Assembly: GCF_000685805.1 (NCBI RefSeq)
Contig: NZ_JMKP01000005.1
Span: 1 to 64,000 of the forward strand
Direction of reading: 5' to 3'
Length of the DNA stretch: 64,000 bases
Source: Psychrobacter phenylpyruvicus DSM 7000 = NBRC 102152
GTDB lineage: Bacteria > Pseudomonadota > Gammaproteobacteria > Pseudomonadales > Moraxellaceae
In this document: positions 41,165 to 52,976 of the stretch, one piece after another
How the letters are laid out: each line of letters opens with the position of its first letter
Position numbering within the stretch: position 1 is the first letter of the stretch
Made by a program: the position numbers and the translations under genes
The notes under the pieces: generated by a model
The model's input: only the letters and a program-made list of their open reading frames with translations
What the model was told of the DNA's origin: nothing
Databases searched by the model: none

Positions 41165-41710
41165 TTAGGCCATCAAATCAGCTTGTACTACTTCAATCCA
41201 GTAGCCATCAACATCTTTGATAAATACCACATTTTTCATTTTGCCTTCATCAGGGCGCTTTTTGAACTCTACGTTGTTTTTATCAAACCACTCTACCGCC
41301 GCTTGTAAATCAGGAACGCTAAAACAAATATGACCAAAACCTTGAGGTTCAGCATTACCATCATGATAAATGCGACCCTCTTGATCTTCTGTGCCATAGT
41401 TGTGAGTCAGCTCTAAAATACCACGCTGACGGAAGGTATAAATGGCTAGGTCTTCATCTGCTGGCAAGTTGGCACGCTCTTCTTCTGTTAACTTGGCCAA
41501 GAAATAAAGATCAAACTCCATTTCAGGGAATTTTTTTATGGTCAATAAAGTCATGCCCAACACACCGGTATAAAAAGCCAAAGACTCTTTGGGGTCTTTC
41601 ACTCGTAACATAGTATGGTTGAAGGTATAACCCGTAGTGGCTGAGGCAATCGGCTGAACGCCTTCTACTTGCGCAGAGTTTTTGGGTTGATCAGTATAAG
41701 TAACAGACAT
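41165..41710 (-). CDS. gloA: Lactoylglutathione lyase (glyoxalase I)
   Basis: 181 aa glyoxalase-fold enzyme that isomerises the methylglyoxal-glutathione adduct. Motifs: FNHTMLRVKDPKESLAFY, LELTHNYGTE and GFGHICFSVPD, with the metal-binding His and Glu residues present. It is longer than E. coli GloA (135 aa) and resembles the roughly 180-aa class found in pseudomonads and eukaryotes. It appears to be monocistronic. Confidence 0.92.
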   Translation of the reverse strand: MSVTYTDQPKNSAQVEGVQPIASATTGYTFNHTMLRVKDPKESLAFYTGVLGMTLLTIKKFPEMEFDLYFLAKLTEEERANLPADEDLAIYTFRQRGILELTHNYGTEDQEGRIYHDGNAEPQGFGHICFSVPDLQAAVEWFDKNNVEFKKRPDEGKMKNVVFIKDVDGYWIEVVQADLMA

Positions 41711-41920
41711 TATTATTTCCTTTGATTATTAAGTATCACAAGAACAAAAAAGCTATTTTAAATAAGAGCTAGCAGTAAATCGGAACACTTTCTAAATGAC
41801 GCTTTCTGAATATAAGAACGCCTTCTAAATAGAATATGCTGTCCCTGTTACTACCTTTATGTATGGCTCTTATTTATTACAATTCAACTCTATGATACTT
41901 AGGAGCTACATAGTTGACAG

Positions 41921-42568
41921 CTACATGGGTAGAAACTCTACCTCTCCTGTATCTAAGTTGTACTCTGCTCCTACAATTAGCAATTCACCACTGCGATTCA
42001 TGTCCTCAAGTAAGCGTGACGCGTGCTTTAACTGACTAACAGACATCCGAACATTGGCACTGATTGAGCTATCAATTAGCTTCTGCTTATCTATTTCACC
42101 GCCTTTGGCAGTGGCAAGCTCATGCAAGTTATAGACACTAGGGCGAATACGATCAACAATGGATTGTAAGTTGGTGGTGTAGTTTTGCTCTGGATTAATT
42201 AGAGCTTCAACGCAAGCGGTAACCGCACCACAATGTGAGTGACCCAACACCACGACCAGACGCGTACCAAATTTCTCAACCGCAAACTCAATCGAGCCAA
42301 TCTGAGAAGGGGCTACCACATTGCCTGCAACTCGGATAACGAATAAATCACCTAAGCCTTGATCAAATACAATTTCTACTGGTACCCGTGCATCTGAGCA
42401 GCCGAGAATAATAGCGAAAGGGTCTTGCTCTGAAATCAATTCATGACGGGCAGGTACAGGATGTTCAGGATCAGTTAAGCTTTTTACGTAGCGGGCATTG
42501 CCCATTTTTAACCACTGTAAAGCCTCTTCCCCTGTCTTAGGTCTATCTCCTGAGTTTCTTGATGGCAT
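41921..42568 (-). CDS. Beta-class carbonic anhydrase
   Basis: 215 aa. The zinc ligands Cys57, His110 and Cys113 and the Asp59-Arg61 dyad (CSDAR) are all present. It interconverts CO2 and bicarbonate for carboxylation reactions and pH control in the cytoplasm. The start at 42568 is chosen because the frame upstream to 42688 has no homology, although the RBS is weak. The next 320 bp contain no gene. Confidence 0.92.
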   Translation of the reverse strand: MPSRNSGDRPKTGEEALQWLKMGNARYVKSLTDPEHPVPARHELISEQDPFAIILGCSDARVPVEIVFDQGLGDLFVIRVAGNVVAPSQIGSIEFAVEKFGTRLVVVLGHSHCGAVTACVEALINPEQNYTTNLQSIVDRIRPSVYNLHELATAKGGEIDKQKLIDSSISANVRMSVSQLKHASRLLEDMNRSGELLIVGAEYNLDTGEVEFLPM

Positions 42569-42833
42569 AATAACAATCTCATGACAATTAAAAATAATAT
42601 GGGCCCTAATTTTAACATAGGTCCAGCTATTCTTAGCCAATAATGTCTGCAGCTTTACAGACACTGAACATTGACCTACCTCCTTCATTAAACCGAGGCA
42701 GTTGGCGTAACTAGACGCTCAAACCTAACCGAAAATATGATTATGGCATTGATAGCTGTATCTTGTTTGCCCCATACAGCGACGCATTTAGCAGCGACCT
42801 AGTTTGTTACAGTTAAGCCAATCCTTAGACAGC

Positions 42834-42860
42834 ATAAAGCCCTCTTGATGAGGGCTTTAT
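42834..42860 (-). terminator. Terminator of the gltBD operon
   Basis: ATAAAGCCCTC / GAGGGCTTTAT with a short loop, 30 bp after the gltD stop. The T-run is short. Confidence 0.65.
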
Positions 42861-42889
42861 TAACAATAAATAATTTTTGGGTTTAACGA

Positions 42890-44323
<1,434 letters not shown>

Positions 44324-44521
44324 TTAAGTTGGTATCACGTTTAGGACAATTAGGGCCGAAATATAGGCTGCTCTTAATCATCTACTAAACGCAAAACCTG
44401 CCGCACGAAGGGTTGATTACCTTCATTTGGACAAAATATACTGGGTAAAAGTTAAACAGTTACCGGTTAAGTGGCCATGGCCTCAAATTATCGAGGCCAC
44501 AGCGTCTGGCTTGACGTAGAC

Positions 44522-47500
44522 TTATTGTGGGTCAGCAGTGGTACTATGTAGCAATGACGCCATATTGGCAGCCTTAGGTTTCACCAAGAAGACTTTGCGC
44601 ACATAGTGCTCGAAATCGGCTAGGATTTGACGACCCCAGGCACTGCCTGTTTTTTCCACATGGGTTTCAATGATCTGTTTTAGATAGATGCGATGCTCTT
44701 CGGTTTGCTCGCTTGAGATGCGATGCAAGTCGATAAGCTCGTGGTTACAACGATCAAAGAAGGTATTATCCAAGTCTAGAACGAAAGCAAAACCACCGGT
44801 CATACCCGCACCGAAGTTTAACCCTGTTTTACCCAGTACCGTCACTACGCCGCCGGTCATATATTCACAGCAGTGGTCACCTACTCCCTCTACTACCGCA
44901 TGGGCCCCTGAGTTACGAACCGCAAAACGCTCGCCTGCAGTGCCTGAGGCGTATAGCTTGCCGCCAGTTGCCCCATAAAGACAAGTGTTACCGATAATGG
45001 CGGTATTTTGCGAAGCAAAAGTTGACCCTTTTGGCGGATAAATAACAATCTCCCCACCAGCCATACCTTTACCCACATAGTCGTTGGCATCGCCTTCAAG
45101 CTCGATATTTAAGCCGCCAGCGTTCCATACGCCCAAGCTTTGACCTGCTGTCCCTGCCAGATGTAGTTTAATAGGACTGTCTGACATACCTAGGTTACCC
45201 CAGACCTGAGCTATCTCGCCTGAGATACGGGCGCCAATAGAGCGGTCACAGTTGCCCACTTGATAGCTAAAAGTGCCACCCTGACCTTGGCGAATAGGGA
45301 CAATCATGTCCTCAATCATTTTTTCAGCCAATAGCCCTTTATCAAACGGCTCGTTACGCTCTACCTGGCAAGTTTGCGGCTTACCTTCTGCCGCAGGATG
45401 GCTATGCAATAACGGTGATAAATCTAGATTACGCTGCTTTTGGGTAGTACCTTCAAGCACTTCTAATAAGTCAGTACGACCCACCAACTCCTCCATAGAG
45501 CGCACCCCTAAGAAAGCAAGCCATTCACGGGTTTCAGTTGCCACAAACTTAAAGAAGTTGATCAACATCTCAGCTTCACCGATGAAGTGCTCATCACGTA
45601 GACGCGCTTGCTGCGTAGCAACCCCTGTCGGACAGTTGTTTAGGTGACAGATACGCAGGTACTTACAGCCCACAGCAATCATAGGCGTGGTACCAAAGCC
45701 GAAGCTTTCCGCTCCTAAAATGGCCGCTTTTACCACATCCAGACCTGTTTTTAGGCCCCCATCGGTTTGCATACGCACTTTATCACGCAAGCCATTTACA
45801 CGTAATGATTGATGTGCTTCTGCTAAGCCTAATTCCCAAGGCGATCCAGCATGGTGAATAGAGGACAGTGGTGAGGCTGCAGTACCGCCATCATAGCCGG
45901 AGATAGTAATTAAGTCGGCGTACGCTTTGGCAACCCCAGTGGCAATGGTGCCCACGCCAGGACGTGACACCAACTTCACCGACACTAACGCATCCGGATT
46001 CACTTGCTTTAAATCAAAAATAAGCTGCGCCAAATCTTCAATCGAATAAATGTCATGATGCGGTGGTGGTGAAATTAAGGTCACCCCAGGTACCGAGTAA
46101 CGTAAGCGAGCAATCAATGAGTTTACTTTACCCCCAGGCAGCTGTCCTCCCTCACCCGGTTTTGCACCCTGTGCCACTTTAATCTGTAAAACTTGGGCAG
46201 AGCGTAGATAGGCAGGCGTTACCCCAAATCGGCCCGAGGCAATCTGTTTGATCTTTGAGTTACGCATTGTGCCATAACGCACTGGGTCTTCACCGCCCTC
46301 ACCGGAATTTGAACGGCCGCCAATGGTATTCATCGCCATTGCAATCGCTTCATGAGCCTCAGGAGATAAAGCGCCTAAAGACATACCCGCCGAGTCAAAT
46401 CTAGGTAGGATATGCTCAATATCTTCTACCTCATCTACTGGGATGCTATTACCCGATTTTAACTGCAATAAATCACGTAACGTGGCCACAGGGCGTGTGT
46501 TGACAAGATCAGCATACTCCCGATAGTTTTCATAATCACCAGTACGAACTGCCTGATGCAAGGTGTTAATCACGTCGGGATTAAACGCATGATACTCTTT
46601 GTTAAACACAAACTTGAGCATACCACCTTGATCCAGTGGCGTACGGCGACTAAAGGCATTCTTGGCCAGTAATGCTTGGTCTAAAGCTAAGTCCTCAAAG
46701 GTTGCGCCCTTAATTCGGCTTTGCACCCCTTTGAAGCACAACTCTACAATCTCATCAGATAAGCCAACGGCTTCAAACAGCTGAGCACCACGATAAGAGA
46801 CAATGGTTGAAATGCCCATTTTTGATAAGATTTTTAGTAAACCCTTGTCTAAGCCTTTGCGGAAATTGGCTCGGGCTTGTAACGGATCGCCTAACAGCTC
46901 GCCTGAAGACACTAAGTCTGAAATGACATCATAAGCCAAATAAGGATAAACGCAGGTCGCACCAAAGCCAATTAAGACTGCTACTTGATGTGAGTCACGA
47001 GCAATACCTGTCTCAATAATTAAGTTGGCATCGGTACGCAGGCCTTTTTCAATTAGATAATGATGCACAGCCCCAGTTACTAAAATAGCGTTGGCTGGTA
47101 GTTTGCCTTTTTCAATCCCTTTATCTGACAAGATAATAAGTGTTTTATTATCTAAAACAGCTTGCTCTACTTGCTCACAAATCTGCTTAATAGCCACATC
47201 TAAGCTTAATGATTCATCGTAATTAATATCGATGCGCTGGCTGATGAAGTCGGGATCATCTAGAGCTTCGATTTGCTGCATCTTGCTAGGTGACAACACA
47301 GGTGACGACAAGATAATACGGTGGGCATCACGTGGGGTTGGGTTAAAGATATTAGTCTCGGCCCCTAAGCAGGTCTGCAGGGACATCACGATGGACTCTC
47401 GTAAAGGGTCAATCGGTGGATTGGTTACCTGAGCAAACTGCTGACGGAAAAAGTCGGCCACATTACGTACTTGCTTCGACAGCACTGCCATAGGGGTATC

Positions 47501-49066
47501 ATCGCCCATTGAACCCACAGGCTCTTGGCCATTTTCGGCATTGGGACGAATGATCTCAGTGCGCTCTTCATTAGTGATATTAAACATCTTTTGTAGCGCT
47601 TTAAGCGGCTCACCACGCACACCCTGCTCAAGCAATTTCTCTTCTATTTGCTCATTTTCACGAATGCGAGTGGCTTCTTCACGTAGCCATTTGCGATAAG
47701 GATGTGCTTTTTTCAAGCGATTACTAATCACCTGATCATCTAGCACCTCACCGTTTAAAGTATCAATAACTAGCATTTGACCGGGTCCTACACGGCCTTT
47801 GGCAATCACATCATCAGGATCATAATCCCATACGCCAATCTCTGAAGCGACGGTAATATAGCCATTTTTGGTGGTGACCCAACGTGACGGACGTAGGCCG
47901 TTGCGATCTAGCATACATACCGCATAACGACCATCTTGAATAACCAAACCGGCCGGACCATCCCAAGGCTCCATGTGCTGCGAGTAAAACTCATAAAAAG
48001 CACGCAAGTCCATATCCATACTGTCTACGTTTTGCCAAGCTGGTGGCACTAGAATTGACATGGCGTGGAATAAAGTCATGCCGCCTGAGATAAGCACTTC
48101 AAGCATATTATCTAAGCTCGAAGAGTCAGAGCCAGTACGGTTTACTAAAGGATGTAGCTGAGTAATTTCAGGTAATTTCGGTGTTTCAAGTTTTGGGGTG
48201 CGCGCCACAGACCAGTTACGATTGGCGGTAATGGTATTCAGCTCACCGTTGTGCGCCAAATAGCGGAACGGTTGAGCCAGTGGCCAGCGTGGTAAAGTGT
48301 TGGTTGAGAAGCGCTGATGGAACACCACAATGTGTGAATGCAGACGGCTGTCTTGCAAATCACTATAGAAAGCTGGCAAGTCTGATGGCATCACCAGGCC
48401 TTTATAAATGACCGTCTCACAGTTAAGCGAAGTCACATAAAACAGCTCATCTTCAGTCAGTGCTAGCTCTGCTTTTTTGCGAGCAACATACAACTTACGA
48501 TTGAAATCTTCGGCACTTAAGTCGCTTGGAGCGTTGACGAAAATTTGTTTGAACTGAGGCAGGGTCTCACGCGCGATTTCACCCACTATGGATAAATCTA
48601 CAGGCACGTCACGCCAACCTGCTACGGTCAGGCCTTGAGCCGCTACTTCTTTATCGAGCACTTGTTGACTGTGCGCTGCAAGCTCTTCATCAAGGTTTAA
48701 AAATACCATCCCCACAGCGAAGTTTTCAGTGAGCTCAAGCCCAATCTCCGCTGCTACAGTATGAAAAAAATCAACCGGCTTAGCCAGTAATAAACCACAG
48801 CCATCCCCTGTCTTACCATCAGCAGCAACGCCACCGCGGTGAGTCATACAACTTAAGCTATGGATTGCTGTTTTTACTAAATGATGGCTGGGCTTGCCTT
48901 CAATGTGAGCTACTAGGCCGAAACCACAGTTGTCTTTGAAGTCATCAGGAGAGGCTAAATAGGAGGAGTTGTCTTGAGTGGAAGGTTCTGAAGAGAATTG
49001 AGTGGACTGGGACTGGCTATCGGGGTTATTTTGGGCGGCACAATGGGCTATAAATTTCTGTGTCAT
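44522..49066 (-). CDS. gltB: Glutamate synthase [NADPH] large subunit
   Basis: 1514 aa. An N-terminal propeptide of 46 residues precedes the nucleophile Cys47 (DNCGFG), which becomes the mature N-terminus. The glutamine amidotransferase, central, FMN/3Fe-4S synthase ([13 protein letters not shown]) and GXGXG beta-helix domains follow in order. The start at 49066 has AAGGA 6 nt upstream; the frame to 49105 begins before it. It works with GltD in ammonium assimilation. Its leader contains two perfect hairpins. Confidence 0.97.
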   Translation of the reverse strand: MTQKFIAHCAAQNNPDSQSQSTQFSSEPSTQDNSSYLASPDDFKDNCGFGLVAHIEGKPSHHLVKTAIHSLSCMTHRGGVAADGKTGDGCGLLLAKPVDFFHTVAAEIGLELTENFAVGMVFLNLDEELAAHSQQVLDKEVAAQGLTVAGWRDVPVDLSIVGEIARETLPQFKQIFVNAPSDLSAEDFNRKLYVARKKAELALTEDELFYVTSLNCETVIYKGLVMPSDLPAFYSDLQDSRLHSHIVVFHQRFSTNTLPRWPLAQPFRYLAHNGELNTITANRNWSVARTPKLETPKLPEITQLHPLVNRTGSDSSSLDNMLEVLISGGMTLFHAMSILVPPAWQNVDSMDMDLRAFYEFYSQHMEPWDGPAGLVIQDGRYAVCMLDRNGLRPSRWVTTKNGYITVASEIGVWDYDPDDVIAKGRVGPGQMLVIDTLNGEVLDDQVISNRLKKAHPYRKWLREEATRIRENEQIEEKLLEQGVRGEPLKALQKMFNITNEERTEIIRPNAENGQEPVGSMGDDTPMAVLSKQVRNVADFFRQQFAQVTNPPIDPLRESIVMSLQTCLGAETNIFNPTPRDAHRIILSSPVLSPSKMQQIEALDDPDFISQRIDINYDESLSLDVAIKQICEQVEQAVLDNKTLIILSDKGIEKGKLPANAILVTGAVHHYLIEKGLRTDANLIIETGIARDSHQVAVLIGFGATCVYPYLAYDVISDLVSSGELLGDPLQARANFRKGLDKGLLKILSKMGISTIVSYRGAQLFEAVGLSDEIVELCFKGVQSRIKGATFEDLALDQALLAKNAFSRRTPLDQGGMLKFVFNKEYHAFNPDVINTLHQAVRTGDYENYREYADLVNTRPVATLRDLLQLKSGNSIPVDEVEDIEHILPRFDSAGMSLGALSPEAHEAIAMAMNTIGGRSNSGEGGEDPVRYGTMRNSKIKQIASGRFGVTPAYLRSAQVLQIKVAQGAKPGEGGQLPGGKVNSLIARLRYSVPGVTLISPPPHHDIYSIEDLAQLIFDLKQVNPDALVSVKLVSRPGVGTIATGVAKAYADLITISGYDGGTAASPLSSIHHAGSPWELGLAEAHQSLRVNGLRDKVRMQTDGGLKTGLDVVKAAILGAESFGFGTTPMIAVGCKYLRICHLNNCPTGVATQQARLRDEHFIGEAEMLINFFKFVATETREWLAFLGVRSMEELVGRTDLLEVLEGTTQKQRNLDLSPLLHSHPAAEGKPQTCQVERNEPFDKGLLAEKMIEDMIVPIRQGQGGTFSYQVGNCDRSIGARISGEIAQVWGNLGMSDSPIKLHLAGTAGQSLGVWNAGGLNIELEGDANDYVGKGMAGGEIVIYPPKGSTFASQNTAIIGNTCLYGATGGKLYASGTAGERFAVRNSGAHAVVEGVGDHCCEYMTGGVVTVLGKTGLNFGAGMTGGFAFVLDLDNTFFDRCNHELIDLHRISSEQTEEHRIYLKQIIETHVEKTGSAWGRQILADFEHYVRKVFLVKPKAANMASLLHSTTADPQ

Positions 49067-49084
49067 GGCATGTCCTTTAATCAT

Positions 49085-49156
49085 GTGATGAATTATTCTC
49101 ATCACCTATGAATGTTCGAGATAGGCACAGCTATAGGGATAGATAGAATAGCTGTG
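49085..49156 (-). promoter_or_regulatory. Two perfect hairpins in the gltB leader
   Basis: CACAGCTAT (49126-49134) pairs with ATAGCTGTG (49148-49156). GTGATGA (49085-49091) pairs with TCATCAC (49099-49105), about 12 bp before the RBS. Neither is followed by a T-run. A role in translation control is inference. Confidence 0.5.
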
Positions 49157-49266
49157 TTAGGAAGTGAGCCAAAAAATAGAGAGTTCGAATAGACATCTTA
49201 CTTTGTATATTAATGACTATGACGCTTTGTGAGTTCAATGTTCAACAACAATATATCGTTTAAACA

Positions 49267-49294
49267 TTAATACCCTACCTAATAATACAGACAA
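49267..49294 (-). promoter_or_regulatory. Candidate gltB promoter (TTGTCT - 16 bp - TATTAA)
   Basis: Minus-strand hexamers with acceptable matches and spacing; the leader would be about 194 nt. The rest of the gap (49300-49745) is AT-rich and shows no gene. Confidence 0.35.
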
Positions 49295-49747
49295 AGCTGG
49301 GATAATATTTAACACTTTATCGGCCGTACAAGGTAACTATTCATCATCTAATAAAGCGTCGTAAATAATGATTGAATGATGACTGCAGCAATGCAAAAAC
49401 AGCTAAAAATATCCATATTAGCTAGCAGTAAGTAAAACCTCTGCGATAGCATTGCCAAACGTCATATAAACCATATTAGAGAAACATGGTTGTAAAATCC
49501 AGTGAAATTTAATGACTGTTTTCATTTTTTCGTGACATTTTATTTTTGTACAAACCCTTATTAACCAATAGATTTTTGAATTTTCAATATTTAGAAAAAC
49601 TATTTCACCAATTTAGATTGTGTTATTTTTCTATCCATATTGCGACCAAAAAAAGTTTTCATGCCTTACTATTAAAGGGCGAGAAAAGATAATAAGTCAA
49701 TAAAGATCTTCTAAAATAGCTACTTACTTAGCGCGTGTAGTGGTCAT

Positions 49748-49781
49748 AAAAAAAAGACACTCCATTGGAATGTCTTTTTTT
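49748..49781 (-). terminator. Terminator of the SPOR-protein gene
   Basis: GACA-TCC / GGA-TGTC hairpin flanked by A- and T-runs of seven or more, 28 bp after the stop codon. Confidence 0.8.
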
Positions 49782-49808
49782 AAATATCAAAAATCCGTAG
49801 TCAATTAA

Positions 49809-50888
49809 TTATTCAGATTTTTGTTCAATAAGCTGTTTAATGCTATCACCTTCCGCGCTATTGGCAGGTTTTTGATTACTTTTATTAGCTTCTGCTGATT
49901 TTTTCTCTTGTTTTTCTTGCGGCTTAGTTGGCTCAGCAGATGACTGTGGCTTACTAGGCTCCGTTTTTGGTTTGGTAGGCTCTTTAGGCTGAGCTGGTGC
50001 TGCATTTCCAGAGTTCGAGCCTGGCGCAACTACCTTACGATCCTCTTGCACTGATAGCGTGTCGCTAGTATCGCTTGAATCTCTGATTGGAGTATTAGCA
50101 GCTTGTGACTGGTTTGATTGAGACGAGCTACCATTGCCTTGATTATCAGGGCTATTGTTATTTGATTGAATTGACTGTGAGTTACTATCACGGCGACGAG
50201 GAGCCAATTCATTCTTAGTTGGCTGTAATTTGACTTGTCGGGTTCTATTTCTAGATAAGTCTTTTACCGGGCCTGTTAATTCATAGTTCTCAATGATATC
50301 TAAATAATCTGAAATCTCTTCAGGAATGACTTTAACATTGGCCGGCAAGCCAAAATCAACACTATCGGCCGCATTTGTCGCTTGCTGCTTATTACCCATG
50401 ACATCATACATCAACAGATAGCGGGGCTGATTATTGGAGTCACGATAGCGGAAATAGGCAAATTTCTCTCGGTCATCTCTTGAGTCTAGATAATCTGCAA
50501 TAATCTCATGCTCAGACACATCCATAACCTGAACGGTCCATTTACCCTTGTTTTTTTTCAGATACTTAGAGTCTTTAAATTCATCAGGATAATCACGCAA
50601 ATCTCTAATCAAGGCATCGAATGATATGGGCTTAACATCGCCACTTAACTCATTGAGTTGGTCAATATGCTTTACTTGATCAATATTGGAAGCCAATACT
50701 TCTGCAGGTGCCTCTTTTTCAGCTTCTGTCTCTTCCTCAAAGATAGGTGCTGAACTAAACATCCACAAAGCTAGAGCTGCTGCACCCGTTAATAAAGCCA
50801 TGATAAGCCAAGCGCTGGCTACCAAGCGCCCTTTATTCTTTGGCGACTTATCAAGATGATTAGTAGAAGAGCCTTGAGTGATTGCCAT
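49809..50888 (-). CDS. DamX-like SPOR-domain membrane protein
   Basis: 359 aa. One membrane segment at 22-44, an acidic linker, then a region at about 115-200 with SPOR character (KWTVQVMDVSE; later RYLLMYDVMGNKQQA). SPOR domains bind denuded peptidoglycan at the septum. The last 150 residues are disordered and rich in Gln, Ser, Pro and Lys. In E. coli and Pseudomonas the gene after aroB also encodes a SPOR protein, but there the domain is C-terminal. The SPOR call is by pattern and context. Confidence 0.65.
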   Translation of the reverse strand: MAITQGSSTNHLDKSPKNKGRLVASAWLIMALLTGAAALALWMFSSAPIFEEETEAEKEAPAEVLASNIDQVKHIDQLNELSGDVKPISFDALIRDLRDYPDEFKDSKYLKKNKGKWTVQVMDVSEHEIIADYLDSRDDREKFAYFRYRDSNNQPRYLLMYDVMGNKQQATNAADSVDFGLPANVKVIPEEISDYLDIIENYELTGPVKDLSRNRTRQVKLQPTKNELAPRRRDSNSQSIQSNNNSPDNQGNGSSSQSNQSQAANTPIRDSSDTSDTLSVQEDRKVVAPGSNSGNAAPAQPKEPTKPKTEPSKPQSSAEPTKPQEKQEKKSAEANKSNQKPANSAEGDSIKQLIEQKSE

Positions 50889-50974
50889 AGAGCAAATCCA
50901 GTAAATAGAGAGTTATTAAAAAAGAGGATTATTAAAAATTAAAACAATTAATCAAGCTACACAATACGAAACTA

Positions 50975-52051
50975 TTATAATGTCTCAGTAAGGACCGCCT
51001 CAAGCAGTGCCTGATCAAAGTCAGCTGTAACTACCGCATCACCCACTGATTTTAACAAAATCAATCGAATTTGTCCTGACTTAACTTTCTTATCATGCTG
51101 CATTAAATCTAAAGCAACTTGGGTATCAATAGCTGGTGGCTTAATCGGCAGTTGCGCTGCTTGCAGAACCTTACTAATACGCTGAACGTCTGTCTCGCTA
51201 ATCCAGCCCATTTTCTGTGACAGTTGCGCCGCTTGTACCATGCCAACTGCTACCGCCTCACCATGTAGCCACTTGCCGTAACCTTCATGAGTCTCAATCA
51301 CATGACCGAAGGTATGACCAAAGTTTAATAACGCTCTTTTACCTGACTCACGCTCATCTTGAGCCACAATGTCTGCTTTATACTGACAGCACCTAGCGAC
51401 GGCTTCAGCCAAAGCTACTTTGTCCAAAGACATGAGCGCCGACATATTGTCTTCCAGCCAGGTTAAGAAGTCGGCATCCATGATCAACGCATATTTGATA
51501 ACTTCTGCCATACCCGCTGACAGTTCACGCTGTGGCAAGGTAGTTAAAGTGTGCATATCAGCTAGGACCATTTGTGGCTGCCAAAAAGCCCCAATCATAT
51601 TTTTACCTTTGGGGTGGTTAATGCCTGTTTTGCCGCCCACACTAGAGTCCACTTGTGACAATAAGGTGGTTGGGATTTGAATAAAATTCACTCCGCGCAT
51701 AAAGGATGCAGCAGCAAAACCGGTCATATCGCCGACGACCCCACCACCAAGAGCAATCAAGGTAACATCACGGCTACAATGATTGTCCATTAAAGCATCA
51801 TAAATCTGATCGATATATTGCTGAGTCTTGTATTGTTCGCCATCTGGCAATACCACAGTAAATACTTCAAAGTCGGCTTTTAATCCTTCAACCAAAGCTT
51901 GCAGATACAGCTTTTCTACCGTGGTGTTGGTAACTACCATCACCTGCTTGCCTTTAATATAAGGGGCTACCTCTTTTGCCAAATCACACTGACTGGTAAT
52001 AATGATCGGATAATCATGACTTTGGGTATGTACGGTTAAATTAGCTTTCAT
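50975..52051 (-). CDS. aroB: 3-dehydroquinate synthase
   Basis: 358 aa NAD- and zinc-dependent enzyme, second step of the shikimate pathway. Motifs: [28 protein letters not shown] and the zinc ligands in the region [11 protein letters not shown] and HGEAVAVGM. It lies about 100 bp after aroK, as in E. coli and Pseudomonas. Confidence 0.97.
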   Translation of the reverse strand: MKANLTVHTQSHDYPIIITSQCDLAKEVAPYIKGKQVMVVTNTTVEKLYLQALVEGLKADFEVFTVVLPDGEQYKTQQYIDQIYDALMDNHCSRDVTLIALGGGVVGDMTGFAAASFMRGVNFIQIPTTLLSQVDSSVGGKTGINHPKGKNMIGAFWQPQMVLADMHTLTTLPQRELSAGMAEVIKYALIMDADFLTWLEDNMSALMSLDKVALAEAVARCCQYKADIVAQDERESGKRALLNFGHTFGHVIETHEGYGKWLHGEAVAVGMVQAAQLSQKMGWISETDVQRISKVLQAAQLPIKPPAIDTQVALDLMQHDKKVKSGQIRLILLKSVGDAVVTADFDQALLEAVLTETL

Positions 52052-52154
52052 CTCTCTTCCCTATATACTATTAGCTATACTGGCCACTGTTGGCGATTAC
52101 AAGGCTTAAAGGGGATCTCTCATTTGCGGTAACGACGTGTGGCCCGTGCGACTC

Positions 52155-52694
52155 TTATGAAAAGTGCTCAGGATACTTCTCTTTTAAAGCTTCCATGATT
52201 TTTTTGAGCATATATCTGGGATAACCCTCCCCAGTTTCTACCACAACATCTGCAACCTCAAGATATAAAGGGTCACGGACTTCAAATAAAGACTGCAGTA
52301 CCGCTCGAGGATTAGGATTATTTAATAACGGGCGCGACTTATCTTTAGAAGTCCTTTTTAATTGCACATCGACATTGGCTCTTAGATAAATAGTGATGCC
52401 TTGCTTCTTTAAGTTTTCACGATTTTGTGGCTGAGTCACGACCCCACCACCCGTCGCTAATACTATATTAGGCAACTCAGTCAGCTCAGCAATAGCTTTT
52501 GCTTCACGCTCTCTAAAACCTGCCTCACCTTCCTTTTCAAAAATCCAAGGAATGTCGGCGCCAGTTTGTTCGCAAATATAATAATCACTGTCTATAAAAG
52601 TGCGTCCTAAGTGCTTTGCTAACAACTTCCCAATCGTAGTCTTCCCTGCTCCCATAGGGCCCACAATAAATAATGACGGCAATGTCGATTGCAT
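52155..52694 (-). CDS. aroK: Shikimate kinase
   Basis: 179 aa. The Walker A loop GPMGAGKTT is at 12-20, followed by FIDSDYYICE and the shikimate site GGGVVTQPQN. It phosphorylates shikimate. It lies downstream of pilQ across a 282-bp gap that carries a candidate promoter, and upstream of aroB. Confidence 0.96.
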   Translation of the reverse strand: MQSTLPSLFIVGPMGAGKTTIGKLLAKHLGRTFIDSDYYICEQTGADIPWIFEKEGEAGFREREAKAIAELTELPNIVLATGGGVVTQPQNRENLKKQGITIYLRANVDVQLKRTSKDKSRPLLNNPNPRAVLQSLFEVRDPLYLEVADVVVETGEGYPRYMLKKIMEALKEKYPEHFS

Positions 52695-52856
52695 TATTAT
52701 CTCTCACATAAATTCACAGATTATACAGGCATTTTTGTCGTTAGTCCTGCTTAGGTGAACAATCCCATCAAACTAAAAACAGTCAATGAGTATATATAGT
52801 TTTTTAAACTTCTGATTAATTAGCTTATTAAAGCTATTTTTAAAAACTAGGGACCA

Positions 52857-52886
52857 ATTATAATGAATAACCAATAAATGTGATAA
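52857..52886 (-). promoter_or_regulatory. Candidate aroK promoter (TTATCA - 18 bp - TATAAT)
   Basis: Perfect TATAAT at 52857-52862 on the minus strand and a 4/6 -35 at 52881-52886, in the pilQ-aroK gap. Confidence 0.4.
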
Positions 52887-52976
52887 TAGCAACCCTATTT
52901 AGGCATAACTAGAGAGTTTTATGGCTGCGACAAACCTATCTGCACCTAGAGCTTGCAACTTGTTTTGTCCTATCGT

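Noticed and set aside
49805-50029. Lys/Gln-rich minus-strand frame at the end of the SPOR gene
   Set aside because: It is a frame shadow of the low-complexity tail and has no independent support.
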